From NCBI GenBank assembly GCA_937960895.1, contig CALCJD010000084.1, forward strand, positions 1 through 15,951: 15,951 bases of DNA, written 5' to 3'. Shown here in pieces: positions 1 to 7,974 of the stretch. The translations under genes and the position numbers were made by a program. The notes beneath the pieces were generated by a model. That model was not told the origin of the DNA. It did not search any database and saw only the letters and a list, made by a program, of their open reading frames with translations. Position 1 is the first letter of the stretch. The number at the start of each line of letters is the position of its first letter. The stretch is from an uncultured Spartobacteria bacterium (lineage in GTDB: Bacteria; Verrucomicrobiota; Verrucomicrobiia; Chthoniobacterales; Terrimicrobiaceae).

Positions 1-44
1 TCGTCACTAAGTGTAAGCATCCTAACCAATTAGCAGACATCATG

Positions 45-62
45 CCAAAATCAGGGTTTTGG
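45..62 (-). terminator. possible weak terminator hairpin after the response regulator
   Basis: CCAAAA (45-50) and TTTTGG (57-62) are a perfect inverted repeat around a 6-nt loop, just past the stop of the minus-strand response regulator. A second short inverted repeat, AGCCT-CT-AGGCT (66-77), includes the stop codon itself. Neither is GC-rich and neither has a clear T-run, so this is only a candidate. Confidence 0.3.
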
Positions 63-70
63 GATAGCCT

Positions 71-709
71 CTAGGCTGAGATGAGGCCGGCGCGCAAAGC
101 GTAACGGACAAGTCCGGGCAGGTCGTGAATGTCGAGCCGGTTCATGATCTGACAGCGATGGGCTTCGGCGGTCTTGATGCTAAGATTCAAGGCAAAGGCG
201 ATTTCCTTGGTGGTTTTGCCTTCCGCCAGCATTTGCAGGATTTCCCGCTGCCGTCCGGTGAGCGGATCGGCCGGTTCGCAAAGAGGATCGGTTTCGAGGG
301 TGCGGACCAGAAAGTGGGAGATTTCCGGACTGAGATAGGTGTTACCCTTGAGGGCGGCGCGGATGGCGATTTCCAGTTCGCCGGGGGAGGCGCTTTTCAC
401 CAGATAGCCGGTCGCGCCGGTGCGCAGGGCTTCACGCACCCGGTTTTCCTCCAGATGGGCGGACAGTACCAACACCTTGATGGCGGGACATTCATGGAGG
501 ATGTGACGCATGGCTTCGAGGCCGTTCAATTCCGGCATGGCCAGGTCCATCAAAACAACTTGGGGCTTCAGTTCCAGTGCCATGGTCACCGCTTCACGCC
601 CATTCTGCGCCTCTCCGACGACTTCGAAGTCCGCCACGAGTTCGAGGAGCAGTTTCAGTCCCGTGCGGGTGAGGGTGTGATCATCGGCCAGCAGGAGGGG
701 TGTTTTCAT
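71..709 (-). CDS. NarL/LuxR-type two-component response regulator
   Basis: This 212-aa protein is a DNA-binding response regulator. The receiver domain (about residues 3-120) has the acidic pair D9-D10, the phosphoacceptor D55 in VLMDLAMPE, S83 at the Thr/Ser switch and K105 in YLVKS. The output domain (about 148-208) is a GerE/LuxR-type helix-turn-helix starting LTGRQREILQMLAEGKTTKEIA, with IKTAEAHRCQIMNRL as recognition region. Length and layout are those of full-length NarL/FixJ-class regulators. The ATG at 709 has a GGGGGA stretch 8 nt upstream, one of the few Shine-Dalgarno-like sites in this window. No histidine kinase lies nearby, so the partner and target genes are unknown. The neighbouring recD2 is probably unrelated in function. 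Confidence 0.93.
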   Translation of the reverse strand: MKTPLLLADDHTLTRTGLKLLLELVADFEVVGEAQNGREAVTMALELKPQVVLMDLAMPELNGLEAMRHILHECPAIKVLVLSAHLEENRVREALRTGATGYLVKSASPGELEIAIRAALKGNTYLSPEISHFLVRTLETDPLCEPADPLTGRQREILQMLAEGKTTKEIAFALNLSIKTAEAHRCQIMNRLDIHDLPGLVRYALRAGLISA

Positions 710-812
710 GGACGGATTCCCCCATGGGCATTAACGGGAAGAGCGACGATTTCATGATGGGGGCCCGTGGGCTTTTCTTTTGGTTTAGGCACCGTGGGTG
801 CGCCCTAAGAGC

Positions 813-822
813 AGTATATATA
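813..822 (-). promoter_or_regulatory. possible -10 region upstream of the response regulator
   Basis: An AT-only TATATATA run stands out in GC-rich surroundings about 105 nt upstream of the response regulator start and could be its -10 element. A second candidate, GTTAAT read on the minus strand (735-730), lies 20 nt before the ATG. No convincing -35 box accompanies either, so the promoter is not settled. Confidence 0.2.
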
Positions 823-863
823 GTGGGTTGCCCTTTGTCCGGAAATGGGGAAATCCCTGATTC

Positions 864-3059
864 TTAGGAGAGGGGATGCCTGAGGCGGACCGGATCCGAG
901 TGTTTCAGGCGCGCCAGCAATCCGGAGTATCGGATGCCCGTGCGGGCCGACTGCACGGCGGTGGCGAGCGCCTTTTTTTCGCCCACAAGCACGACGAGCT
1001 TTTTGCCCCGGGTCAGTCCGGTATAGACGAGATTGCGCTGCAGCAGGAGGTAATGCTGCATGGCCAGGGGCAGCAGCACGACGGGGAATTCCGAGCCCTG
1101 GGATTTGTGGATGGTGATGGCGTAGGCGAGCGAAAGTTCGTCGAGTTCGCCAAAGTCGTAGACCACGTCGCGGCCGTCGAAGCGTACGAGGAGCTCCCGC
1201 GCTTCGGGGTCGATGCCGGTCACCTGGCCGATGTCGCCGTTGAACACCTCCCTGTCGTAATTGTTGGCGGTCTGGATGACCTTGTCCCGCAGGCGAAACT
1301 CCCAGCCGAATTTTTGCACCGGGGTTTCCCCGGGGCGGAGCGGATTGAGGGTGTTTTGCAGAAGGGTGTTGAGGGCGCGGGCGCCGAGCGTGCCGCGGTT
1401 CATCGGACAGAGCACCTGGATGTCCCGCAGGGGATCGCAGCCGAGCCGCGCGGGGATGCGTTCGCGGGTCATCTGGACGAGGACCGCGGTGATGCTCTCG
1501 GGTGTGTCACGTTCGACGAAATAAAAATCCGACTCGCCCGGCGCCTCCTCCGGCATCTGTCCGGCGTTGATGCGATGGGCGTTCACGACAATGCGGCTGG
1601 TGGCCGCCTGGCGGAAAATTTCCGTGAGCCGCACGACCGGCACCGCGCCGCTGGTGATGAGGTCCGCCAGCACCGATCCGGGTCCGACCGAAGGCAATTG
1701 GTCGACGTCACCGACCAGCAGCAGATGGGCCCGCGCGGGCAGCGCGCGCAGCAGTTTGTGGAACAGCAGGACGTCCACCATCGACACTTCATCGACGACG
1801 AGGAGGTCGCATTCGAGGGGCCGGGTTTCGTTCCGGGCAAATCCGGAGGGCTGGTATTCCAGCAGGCGGTGGATGGTTCGGGCCTCCAGTCCGGTGGTTT
1901 CGGTGAGACGCCTCGCCGCCCGGCCGGTGGGGGCGCAGAGCAGGCAGGTCACCTTCTTGGCCCGGAGGATGGCGAGGAGCGACCGAACCAGGGTCGTTTT
2001 TCCGACGCCGGGTCCGCCGGTGATGACGAGCACGCGGCGGGTGAGGGCTTCGACGATGGCCGAGCGTTGGGAGTCCGAGAGGACGGTGCCCGTTTTTTGC
2101 TCGCACCAGGCGACGGCTTTTTCGACGTCGATGGGGGGATGCGTCGACGGCTGGGCGGCCAGTTCGCGAATGCGCCGCGCAATGCCCTCCTCGGCCGCCT
2201 GAAGGGCGGGAAGAAAGATGAGGGGTTCGCCCGCGACGGTGTCCTCCGCCACCTCGCCGTCGAGCAGAAGGCGGGCAAGGGCATCCTCCACGAGGGAGCG
2301 GTCCACCTCGAGGGTTGTGGCCGTCTGGTCCAGGAGGAGCTCACGCGGCAGGGCGCAATGACCGGATCCGGTCGCCTCCAGAAGCGCATGCCGCAGACCG
2401 GCCCGGGCGCGGATGAGGGAGTCCGGGGGAATGCCCAGACGGCGCGCCACCTGGTCCGCCGTGGCAAAGCCGATGCCGGCGATGTCCTGCGCCAGCAGAT
2501 AGGGGTTGGAGCGCACCGTCTCGATGGCCTTTTCCCCGTAGGTTTTGTAAATGCGCGTCGCCCGGCTGGTGCCCACGCCTTGGGCGTGCAGAAAAATCAT
2601 GATCTCGCGCACGACCCGCTGTTCGGCCCAGGCTTCGCGGATTTTTCGGCGCCGGGCGGGACCGATGCCGTCGATCTCCTCGAGGCGCGCCGAGGTGTGT
2701 TCGATGACGTCAAAGACCTTTTCGCCGAAACGTGCGACGAGTTTTTTGGCATACACCGGACCGATGCCCTTGATGAGTCCGCTGCCAAGGTACTTTTCGA
2801 TCCCTTCGAGCGAGGTGGGCTCGCTGCATTTGAGGTAGTCGGCCTTGAGCTGCAGGCCGTGATCGCGGTCGCGCACCCAGCGGCCTTCGGCGGTCAGCCA
2901 TTCGCCGGCGGTGACCGTGGGGAGCGAACCCACAACGGTCACCAGGTCGCGGCGTCCCTGCACCTTCACCCGGAGCACGGCAAAGCCGGTCTCCTCGTTG
3001 TGAAAGGTGACCCGCTCGATGAGTCCGGAAATTCCGTCGGAAGGTGTGGAGTCGCGCAC
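864..3059 (-). CDS. recD2: RecD2-type ATP-dependent 5'-3' DNA helicase (SF1B)
   Basis: This roughly 731-aa protein is a RecD-like superfamily 1B helicase with the long N-terminal region that marks RecD2, the form working without RecBC. The N-terminal OB-like segment (about 10-75) is followed by helix-hairpin-helix-like motifs (LGSGLIKGIGPVYAKKL near 91, IDGIGPARR near 129, IAGIGFATADQVARRLG near 193). Helicase motifs follow in order: Walker A GGPGVGKTT (348-356), motif Ia APTGRAARRL (376), Walker B VVDEVSM (421), motif III GDVDQLPSVGPG (450), TEIFRQ (479), the UvrD-C-like HKSQGSEF (651) and YTGLTRGK (679). All key residues are present. I chose GTG at 3059 because GGGG sits 7 nt upstream; the longer form starts at TTG 3065 with almost no spacer. 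RecD2 acts in DNA repair and replication-fork maintenance. Confidence 0.93.
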   Translation of the reverse strand: MRDSTPSDGISGLIERVTFHNEETGFAVLRVKVQGRRDLVTVVGSLPTVTAGEWLTAEGRWVRDRDHGLQLKADYLKCSEPTSLEGIEKYLGSGLIKGIGPVYAKKLVARFGEKVFDVIEHTSARLEEIDGIGPARRRKIREAWAEQRVVREIMIFLHAQGVGTSRATRIYKTYGEKAIETVRSNPYLLAQDIAGIGFATADQVARRLGIPPDSLIRARAGLRHALLEATGSGHCALPRELLLDQTATTLEVDRSLVEDALARLLLDGEVAEDTVAGEPLIFLPALQAAEEGIARRIRELAAQPSTHPPIDVEKAVAWCEQKTGTVLSDSQRSAIVEALTRRVLVITGGPGVGKTTLVRSLLAILRAKKVTCLLCAPTGRAARRLTETTGLEARTIHRLLEYQPSGFARNETRPLECDLLVVDEVSMVDVLLFHKLLRALPARAHLLLVGDVDQLPSVGPGSVLADLITSGAVPVVRLTEIFRQAATSRIVVNAHRINAGQMPEEAPGESDFYFVERDTPESITAVLVQMTRERIPARLGCDPLRDIQVLCPMNRGTLGARALNTLLQNTLNPLRPGETPVQKFGWEFRLRDKVIQTANNYDREVFNGDIGQVTGIDPEARELLVRFDGRDVVYDFGELDELSLAYAITIHKSQGSEFPVVLLPLAMQHYLLLQRNLVYTGLTRGKKLVVLVGEKKALATAVQSARTGIRYSGLLARLKHSDPVRLRHPLS

Positions 3060-3072
3060 GTTCAAACCCCAC

Positions 3073-3100
3073 GTTGAACGCGACCCGCGTCGCGCTCAAC
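3073..3100 (-). terminator. hairpin between the MgtC/DUF4010 gene and recD2
   Basis: GTTGAACGCGAC (3073-3084) and GTCGCGCTCAAC (3089-3100) form a 12-bp stem with one mismatch and a 4-nt loop. It fills the short gap between the stop of the upstream membrane-protein gene (3110) and the start of recD2. There is no T-run, so it is either a weak or factor-assisted terminator, or a leader structure placed a few bases before the recD2 GGGG site. Confidence 0.5.
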
Positions 3101-3109
3101 CCTGAACCG

Positions 3110-4351
3110 TCACCGCGGCCAGAGAAAAAACAGCGCTGCGCCCGCGGCCACCGCCCCACCGAACGCCAGCGCCACCCGCGCCGTCAAAGCGCCCTTCGCC
3201 AGGCTGGCCACCACACCGAGCTTGAAGACAAAGTTCGCCATGGCCGCCACCACGATGGCCCGCCAGGCGGTGCCGGTGTCGACCCCGCCGGTTTCCGCGA
3301 GTCGCGCGGTGGAAAGGGTGATCGCATCCATGTCGGTGAGGCCGGAGATCACGCCGACCCCATAGAGACCGGCCGTGCCGAACGCATCCTTCGCCGCCGC
3401 CACCGCCAGCAGCACCGCCGCGTAGACTCCGGTGAAAAGAAACGCCGATCGCATTTCGGCGGGGTTTTTTTGCTCGGGCATCTGAGTGCCATTGCGCGGG
3501 GCCAGGAGGAAAAGGACGGCGGAAATCAGGACGCACACGGCCAGCAGTGTGGCGATGGGCGGCGCCATTTGCGGCAGGGACTTCGGGGCCACGGCGGCGA
3601 TTTCCACCAGGACGCGCGCCAGCGACAGGCAGGACGCAATCATGATGACCAGGGCGGCCAGCGGGGCGAGGGAGGTTTTTGAGGCGCAGCGCCGCGCGTA
3701 GCTGACCGTCGTCGCCGTGCTGGAAATCATTCCGCCGAGCACACCGCCCAGCAGGGCTCCCGCCCGTGCGCCCAGAAGCTTGTAGGCGACATAACCGCCG
3801 AGGCTGATGCCGACGATCAGCACGACCATCAGCCAGATCTTGAACGGATTCCAGACGCCGTAGGGTCCGAAGTCGCGGTTGGGCAGCACGGGCAGGACGA
3901 TGAGCGTGAGCACGACAAATTGCATGATCGCCCGCATGTCCCGCTCGCCCACCGCGGCGGCAAACCGGTGCATCGGCTCCTTCAGATGCAGGATGACCGC
4001 CATGACGCCGCCCATCACGAGGGCCGCGCTCATGTGTCCCACCACCAGCAGGGCGCCGACGACATACAGCAACAGAGCCGCGATTTCCGTGGTCATTCCC
4101 GGGTCGATATCCCCGCTCTGGACTTTGACGTGATTGGCAAAAATCATCAGAGCCGCGAGCGCCAGAAGCCCGGCGGCGATGATCCATCCCCCCAGGGTCT
4201 CTGCCAGTTGGGCGCACACGGTGCCAAAAAGGGCGATGAGCGGAAAGGTGCGGATTCCCGCGATGGCCGGTTCCTTGCGTTCGCGTTCCAGTCCAAGAAG
4301 AAGCCCGAGTCCGAGCGAAACGGCCAATTGCTGGAGGGTGACGGTGTCCAC
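3110..4351 (-). CDS. MgtC/SapB-type membrane protein with DUF4010
   Basis: This 413-aa, very hydrophobic protein should sit in the inner membrane. The N-terminal part (about 5-130) is MgtC-like: GLLLGLERE (16-24), GIRTF (32-36) and TTEIAALLLYVVG (87-99). The C-terminal part (about 170-410) matches the DUF4010 pattern, with the paired motifs GGMISSTATTVSYAR (206-220) and SGLTDMDAITLSTAR (336-350). About ten or more membrane segments can be read. MgtC relatives are linked to magnesium and acid stress, but the transport role of DUF4010 proteins is not established. The start is GTG; the protein begins right before the first conserved MgtC helix, and a perfect TATAAT lies 6 nt upstream of the GTG, so the mRNA may be leaderless. 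The gene ends 50 nt before the recD2 start, with a hairpin between. Confidence 0.88.
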   Translation of the reverse strand: MDTVTLQQLAVSLGLGLLLGLERERKEPAIAGIRTFPLIALFGTVCAQLAETLGGWIIAAGLLALAALMIFANHVKVQSGDIDPGMTTEIAALLLYVVGALLVVGHMSAALVMGGVMAVILHLKEPMHRFAAAVGERDMRAIMQFVVLTLIVLPVLPNRDFGPYGVWNPFKIWLMVVLIVGISLGGYVAYKLLGARAGALLGGVLGGMISSTATTVSYARRCASKTSLAPLAALVIMIASCLSLARVLVEIAAVAPKSLPQMAPPIATLLAVCVLISAVLFLLAPRNGTQMPEQKNPAEMRSAFLFTGVYAAVLLAVAAAKDAFGTAGLYGVGVISGLTDMDAITLSTARLAETGGVDTGTAWRAIVVAAMANFVFKLGVVASLAKGALTARVALAFGGAVAAGAALFFLWPR

Positions 4352-4357
4352 GGTCCG

Positions 4358-4363
4358 ATTATA
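4358..4363 (-). promoter_or_regulatory. consensus -10 box (TATAAT) for the MgtC/DUF4010 gene
   Basis: Read on the minus strand, TATAAT is a perfect sigma-70 -10 hexamer separated from the GTG start codon at 4351 by exactly 6 nt (CGGACC). Transcription starting at the usual distance would begin at or next to the start codon. No good -35 box is visible at 16-18 bp. Confidence 0.6.
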
Positions 4364-4487
4364 CGGTGGACGGCCGCCGACTGCGGGAAAAATGTACCTT
4401 GCGTCCGCCGGAACGATGGATGGCCGCAGGGAGGGACAGGAACAGGCCGGGAAACATTAAAAAGGCGAAATTCGGCACGATTGATGC

Positions 4488-4493
4488 TATAAA
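4488..4493 (+). promoter_or_regulatory. probable -10 box (TATAAA) for the LOG-family gene
   Basis: TATAAA lies 20 nt upstream of the ATG at 4514, predicting a transcript start near 4500 and a leader of about 13 nt that carries an AGG just before the ATG. An in-frame TTG at 4499 is only 5 nt from the box. No clear -35 element is seen. Confidence 0.45.
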
Positions 4494-4513
4494 AGGCTTT
4501 GCAATCAGGTTGT

Positions 4514-5623
4514 ATGGCAAAAATCAGACTTTCCGGGACGGTTTCAGGCTCCGACGATCCCAACCGCGCCATTCGCGCCAGGCTTCTTTACCTGCTCTTT
4601 GCGGCGGGATGGGACATTTACAATTCCAACGGCGATCAGCGCATCACGCTGGCCAACATTGAAAAGAAGATCATCGAATCGGATGCCTTCGTTTTCACCC
4701 CCGGGGCCACCCTGGAGGACATGTTCAAGGCGGTGTCGATTTTTGTGGGTTTTCAAACCCTCGACCGCAATCTGGCCGGCAAGCCGACGATCATTTTAAA
4801 TGAGGATCATTCCTGGGATCCGTTCTTCCGGGTGCTCGAACACCTGCGGAAAATGGGCACCGTCCGGCAGAATCACAAGGATTTCCTCCTGGAGGTGTCC
4901 ACGCCCGAAGAGGTTCTGGACACCCTGGCGCTTGTCCAGGCCCGGGGCATTCCCGATCCCGGCCGGCACAGGATCGGGGGACGTCAGCCGGAAGTGATCG
5001 AGACGCCCATTCCCGCCGACTACCTTGGCAGCGCCTGCGTGTTCTGTTCCGCGTCGCTTGAGGATCCGGAATATCTGGCCGACGGCCGGCGGCTCGGCCG
5101 TCTCCTGGCGGAAAACAAAATCGGCTGTGTGTCCGGGGCGGGCCGCTCCGGCATCATGGGGGCCGTGGTGAAAGGATCCGTCGATGCCGGCGGCTGGGCG
5201 GCCGGATCGAACGTGCCGCACATCATCGAACTCGAGGGCCTGCCCGATGGGCTCTCCAGCTTCTGGCTGCGTCCCGACATCTACACCCGCATGGAGGTGA
5301 TGATTGAGAATTCCGACGCCTTTGTGATTTTCCCCGGAGGCGCCGGCACCGTGCAGGAACTGCTGGCCCTGATGATTTTCAAACACCAGAGGCATCCCAT
5401 CATGGAGGGCAAACCGGTGGTGATCTTCAACCGCCGCACGGCCTCCGGCGAGCGGTTCTGGGATCCCCTCATCGGGATGCTCAACGGCCTGTGCCGGCCG
5501 GGGGATTTTGCCGTCGCAGAGGACCTGGAGGACATCCTGCCGACCATCCTTCCCGGCCTGAAACGGAAATCCTCTCCCTTCGCCGAGTTGATCGATTCCC
5601 AGGGCGAGGAACTGGCGGCGTGA
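4514..5623 (+). CDS. LOG-family protein with an internal duplicated, degenerate LOG-like half
   Basis: This 369-aa protein has a C-terminal LOG/'lysine decarboxylase-like' Rossmann domain (about 168-350) and a related N-terminal half (about 1-140). The C-terminal copy keeps SGAGRSGIMG (207-216), R259 at the catalytic arginine position, and the PGGAGTVQE motif (274-282) with E282. Known LOG enzymes cleave nucleoside 5'-monophosphates, releasing free base; in plants this activates cytokinins. The N-terminal copy has the same order of elements: SDAFVFTPGATLED (56-69), a GKPTIILN strand, WDPFFRVLEHL and STPEEVLDTL. Its glycine-rich motif has decayed to PGATLED, so it is probably non-catalytic. 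Single-domain LOG proteins are about half this length. ATG 4514 is preferred over TTG 4499 because an AGG lies 5 nt upstream. The substrate is unknown. Confidence 0.85.
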   Translation: MAKIRLSGTVSGSDDPNRAIRARLLYLLFAAGWDIYNSNGDQRITLANIEKKIIESDAFVFTPGATLEDMFKAVSIFVGFQTLDRNLAGKPTIILNEDHSWDPFFRVLEHLRKMGTVRQNHKDFLLEVSTPEEVLDTLALVQARGIPDPGRHRIGGRQPEVIETPIPADYLGSACVFCSASLEDPEYLADGRRLGRLLAENKIGCVSGAGRSGIMGAVVKGSVDAGGWAAGSNVPHIIELEGLPDGLSSFWLRPDIYTRMEVMIENSDAFVIFPGGAGTVQELLALMIFKHQRHPIMEGKPVVIFNRRTASGERFWDPLIGMLNGLCRPGDFAVAEDLEDILPTILPGLKRKSSPFAELIDSQGEELAA

Positions 5624-5671
5624 AGTCCGGCGGGAAGGCGTAGAGGGCCAACGAAGCAGGGAAGGGGCCGG

Positions 5672-5690
5672 GCTCCCTCGACGGGGAGCT
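5672..5690 (+). terminator. possible terminator after the LOG-family gene
   Basis: GCTCCC (5672-5677) and GGGAGC (5684-5689) form a perfect 6-bp stem with loop TCGACG, about 50 nt after the stop of the LOG gene. Only TT and a C-run follow, so it would be a weak intrinsic terminator. Confidence 0.4.
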
Positions 5691-5731
5691 TCCCCCCGGA
5701 TTCCGGGCTGTTCAGCGGAAAGGGGGGCACG

Positions 5732-5737
5732 TATAAA
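5732..5737 (+). promoter_or_regulatory. -10 box (TATAAA) for the EF-hand lipoprotein gene
   Basis: TATAAA is separated from the ATG at 5744 by exactly 6 nt (GCGCTC), the same geometry as in front of the MgtC/DUF4010 gene. It predicts a leaderless transcript. A poor -35 candidate (TTCAGC, 5711) is 15 bp upstream. Confidence 0.5.
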
Positions 5738-5743
5738 GCGCTC

Positions 5744-6121
5744 ATGAAATCCGCTGCGCTCGTTGTTTTGATTGTCCTGGCCGGCTGTGCCTCGCGTGAC
5801 ACCGTGAACCGGACTGCGCTGAATGCGTCGACGGTCGGTCCCGCCTTCGCCGCTTATTCCGTGGAAGTGGCCGACCGTGATGGAAACCGGACCATCAGCC
5901 GCGAGGAATGGGTGGCGGCGGGAGGGTCGGAAAAAAGTTTCCGGAAGATCGATTCCGACCGCAACAACATGCTGACAATTGCGGAAATCACCAAGGCCGC
6001 ATCCACGGACCGCTTTCTCGACTTCGCAAAAAGGACCGTGGACACCGGGAGCAATTCGGACCTGACGCCGCGCGATTTCCGGTCTCCGGCGGGGGCGAAG
6101 TTGTTTTCCTATCAATTCTGA
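5744..6121 (+). CDS. small EF-hand lipoprotein
   Basis: This 125-aa protein starts with a lipoprotein signal peptide: Lys2, a hydrophobic stretch, then the lipobox LAGC with the lipidated Cys15. The mature part holds two good EF-hand calcium loops: residues 44-55 (DRDGNRTISREE; ligands D44, D46, N48, T50, S52, E55) and 70-81 (DSDRNNMLTIAE; D70, D72, N74, T78, E81). A third, weaker loop at 100-111 has D100, N104, D106 and D111. It is probably membrane-anchored and faces the periplasm or outside, where it would bind calcium. No enzyme domain is visible, so its role may be sensing, structural or as a partner. The ATG has no Shine-Dalgarno site but sits 6 nt after a TATAAA. Confidence 0.82.
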   Translation: MKSAALVVLIVLAGCASRDTVNRTALNASTVGPAFAAYSVEVADRDGNRTISREEWVAAGGSEKSFRKIDSDRNNMLTIAEITKAASTDRFLDFAKRTVDTGSNSDLTPRDFRSPAGAKLFSYQF

Positions 6122-6323
6122 GTCTTCCCGCGGGACGCTGCGGAAAGGAACCGGGAGCGGCGACCCGCCCTGACCTGCGCCCGTTCGTCCGGTCACGCCA
6201 GGAACATTTTTCCCTGCTCCTCCGGTTTTTTCCGGAGCGTAGGCGGTGGCGGAATGCTTTGGGGGGCCGGTGCCCGGAAATCCGTGACTCGACAGGATCC
6301 GGTGGCCTAAATAGCTTGCCGCC

Positions 6324-7409
6324 GTGAGAAACCTCCCCGCCTTTGCTGTTGTTCTTCTGACCTGGACTCTGCCCCTTTCCGCGGCGCCGGTGACCGTGGC
6401 GCCCGACGACCCGCATCTGCTTTACAGCGGACGTCGCGACGACAGCAAACCGGGTGAGGTGCAATTGGGATATTCGGGAGCCCGGGTGCGCATGGCCTTC
6501 GAGGGACCGGCCCTCGTCGTGAAGCTGGAGAGTGCCAAGCCCAACTGGGTGAACATTTACGTGGATGGACGCCGAACCGAAAAGCTCAAGGTCGACGGCG
6601 AAGAAACCGCCTACCCCGTGGCCTCCGGACTCGGAGCGGGGGTGCATACCGTCGAGATCGTGAAGGCGACCGAAGGCATGGTCGGACCTGTCACCTTCCG
6701 CGGTTTTGAACTCCCCGAAGGGGGCAAGGTGGTCGAATACCCAAACCCCGAGACACGCAGGATCGAGTTCATCGGGGATTCCATCACCTGTGGATACGGC
6801 ATCGAGGTGGATGACCCGAAGGTGCACTTCACCCCCGACACGGAAAATTTTTGCGACACCTACGCCTGGCGGACCGCCCGGGCCCTCAATGCCGAATATG
6901 CCGTCGTCGCCCGGTCGGGCATCGGAATGCTGCGCAATTACGGCGGTCCAACCGACGGCAATCCCGACAACATGCCGGCCATTTATGACCGGGCGCTTTT
7001 CCACAACAAGACCCCTTGGGATTTTTCGCGGTTCGTGCCGAATGTTATTTGTATCAATTTGGGAACCAACGACTTCAGCGGCAAGGGACCCAATTTGGAG
7101 CTTTTCACCGGGAACTACGTGGAATTCATCAAAAAATTGATTGGGCTCCACCCCGAAGCCCGCATCGTCGTCCTGGCCGGCCCGATGAACAATACCCGGA
7201 CGCTCAAGGACCTCCTCAATCAGGTGGTGGACACGGTAAATGCCGAACACCCGGGCAAGGTGACCTTCTTTGAACTCTCGGCGCAGGGAGCCCGCGGCCA
7301 CGGAGCCGACTACCATCCCTCTCGCGCGCAGGCTGAAGTCAACGGGGAGGAACTGGCCGAATATCTGTCCGAACTGATGGGATGGTCACTCTCGCCCTTG
7401 AACGAATGA
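6324..7409 (+). CDS. secreted SGNH/GDSL esterase, CE2-like carbohydrate deacetylase
   Basis: This 361-aa protein has an N-terminal signal peptide (about 1-20, cut near LSA-AP). A beta-rich domain follows (about 25-135) that resembles the jelly-roll of carbohydrate esterase family 2, and then an SGNH hydrolase domain (about 145-350). Catalytic blocks visible: FIGDSITCG with Ser153, RSGIG near Gly199, LGTND with Asn249, and GADYHPS with Asp329 and His331. CE2 enzymes remove acetyl groups from xylan or glucomannan, which fits a polysaccharide-degrading lifestyle, but the substrate cannot be read from the sequence. The start is GTG; a TAAATA lies 10 nt upstream and there is no Shine-Dalgarno site. 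No polysaccharide-utilisation genes surround it. Confidence 0.87.
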   Translation: MRNLPAFAVVLLTWTLPLSAAPVTVAPDDPHLLYSGRRDDSKPGEVQLGYSGARVRMAFEGPALVVKLESAKPNWVNIYVDGRRTEKLKVDGEETAYPVASGLGAGVHTVEIVKATEGMVGPVTFRGFELPEGGKVVEYPNPETRRIEFIGDSITCGYGIEVDDPKVHFTPDTENFCDTYAWRTARALNAEYAVVARSGIGMLRNYGGPTDGNPDNMPAIYDRALFHNKTPWDFSRFVPNVICINLGTNDFSGKGPNLELFTGNYVEFIKKLIGLHPEARIVVLAGPMNNTRTLKDLLNQVVDTVNAEHPGKVTFFELSAQGARGHGADYHPSRAQAEVNGEELAEYLSELMGWSLSPLNE

Positions 7410-7723
7410 CCGCCCCCACTGCGGCCGCGTAAGGCATCCTTCAGTTCCCCTCATCGATCGCGAAAGGTGAGGAAATATTTAGTTCGTTCGCATGCATGCA
7501 TTCATGCGGAAATGAAAGGAATCGCCGGGGACATGCGGGCAGAAGGGGAAGTGAGGATCTGGGCCATGTCAGGGTGTTTTGTTATTCGCTCTTACGCGAA
7601 CAAAAAGAACAGTTTTGGGATCGGGTGTTGTGAATAACTTGTGAACCGGACTTTGGAGGAGGAAATCCCTCCGTTCTCCGGGAGAGACGGGAGGGTTCTC
7701 GCACGGGGTATGGATTGGAATAT

Positions 7724-7745
7724 TTTATACAATAATCTGTATAAA
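7724..7745. repeat. perfect inverted repeat TTTATACA-N6-TGTATAAA
   Basis: Two perfect 8-nt arms flank the spacer ATAATC. A second, outer inverted repeat (ATTGGA at 7714-7719, TCCAAT at 7759-7764) encloses it. This could be a repressor operator or the tip of a long RNA stem in the AT-rich island. Confidence 0.6.
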
Positions 7746-7974
7746 TAATTCATAATAATCCAATTAACTATAAATTTACTCAAAAAGAGTAAAACCAATC
7801 TTCGGGGATTTTTTCCCCTCGCGGACGACACATCGCGCAGGGGCTGTCCGTACGAACGCTCGCATTTGTTCACAAGTCGTCCCTGTGACACGGGGTCGAC
7901 AGAGGGGATGTGCCAGGCCGGTGGGAGGTGTTCTTGTTCCGTGGTCGAGCCGGGTCCTGCTGACTTCTGTGTCT

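Noticed and set aside
876..3077. Open frame of 733 codons on the plus strand opposite recD2
   Set aside because: It is an antisense shadow in GC-rich DNA. It has exactly the recD2 length and position, and its translation is low-complexity (Gly, Asp, His-rich) with no domain.
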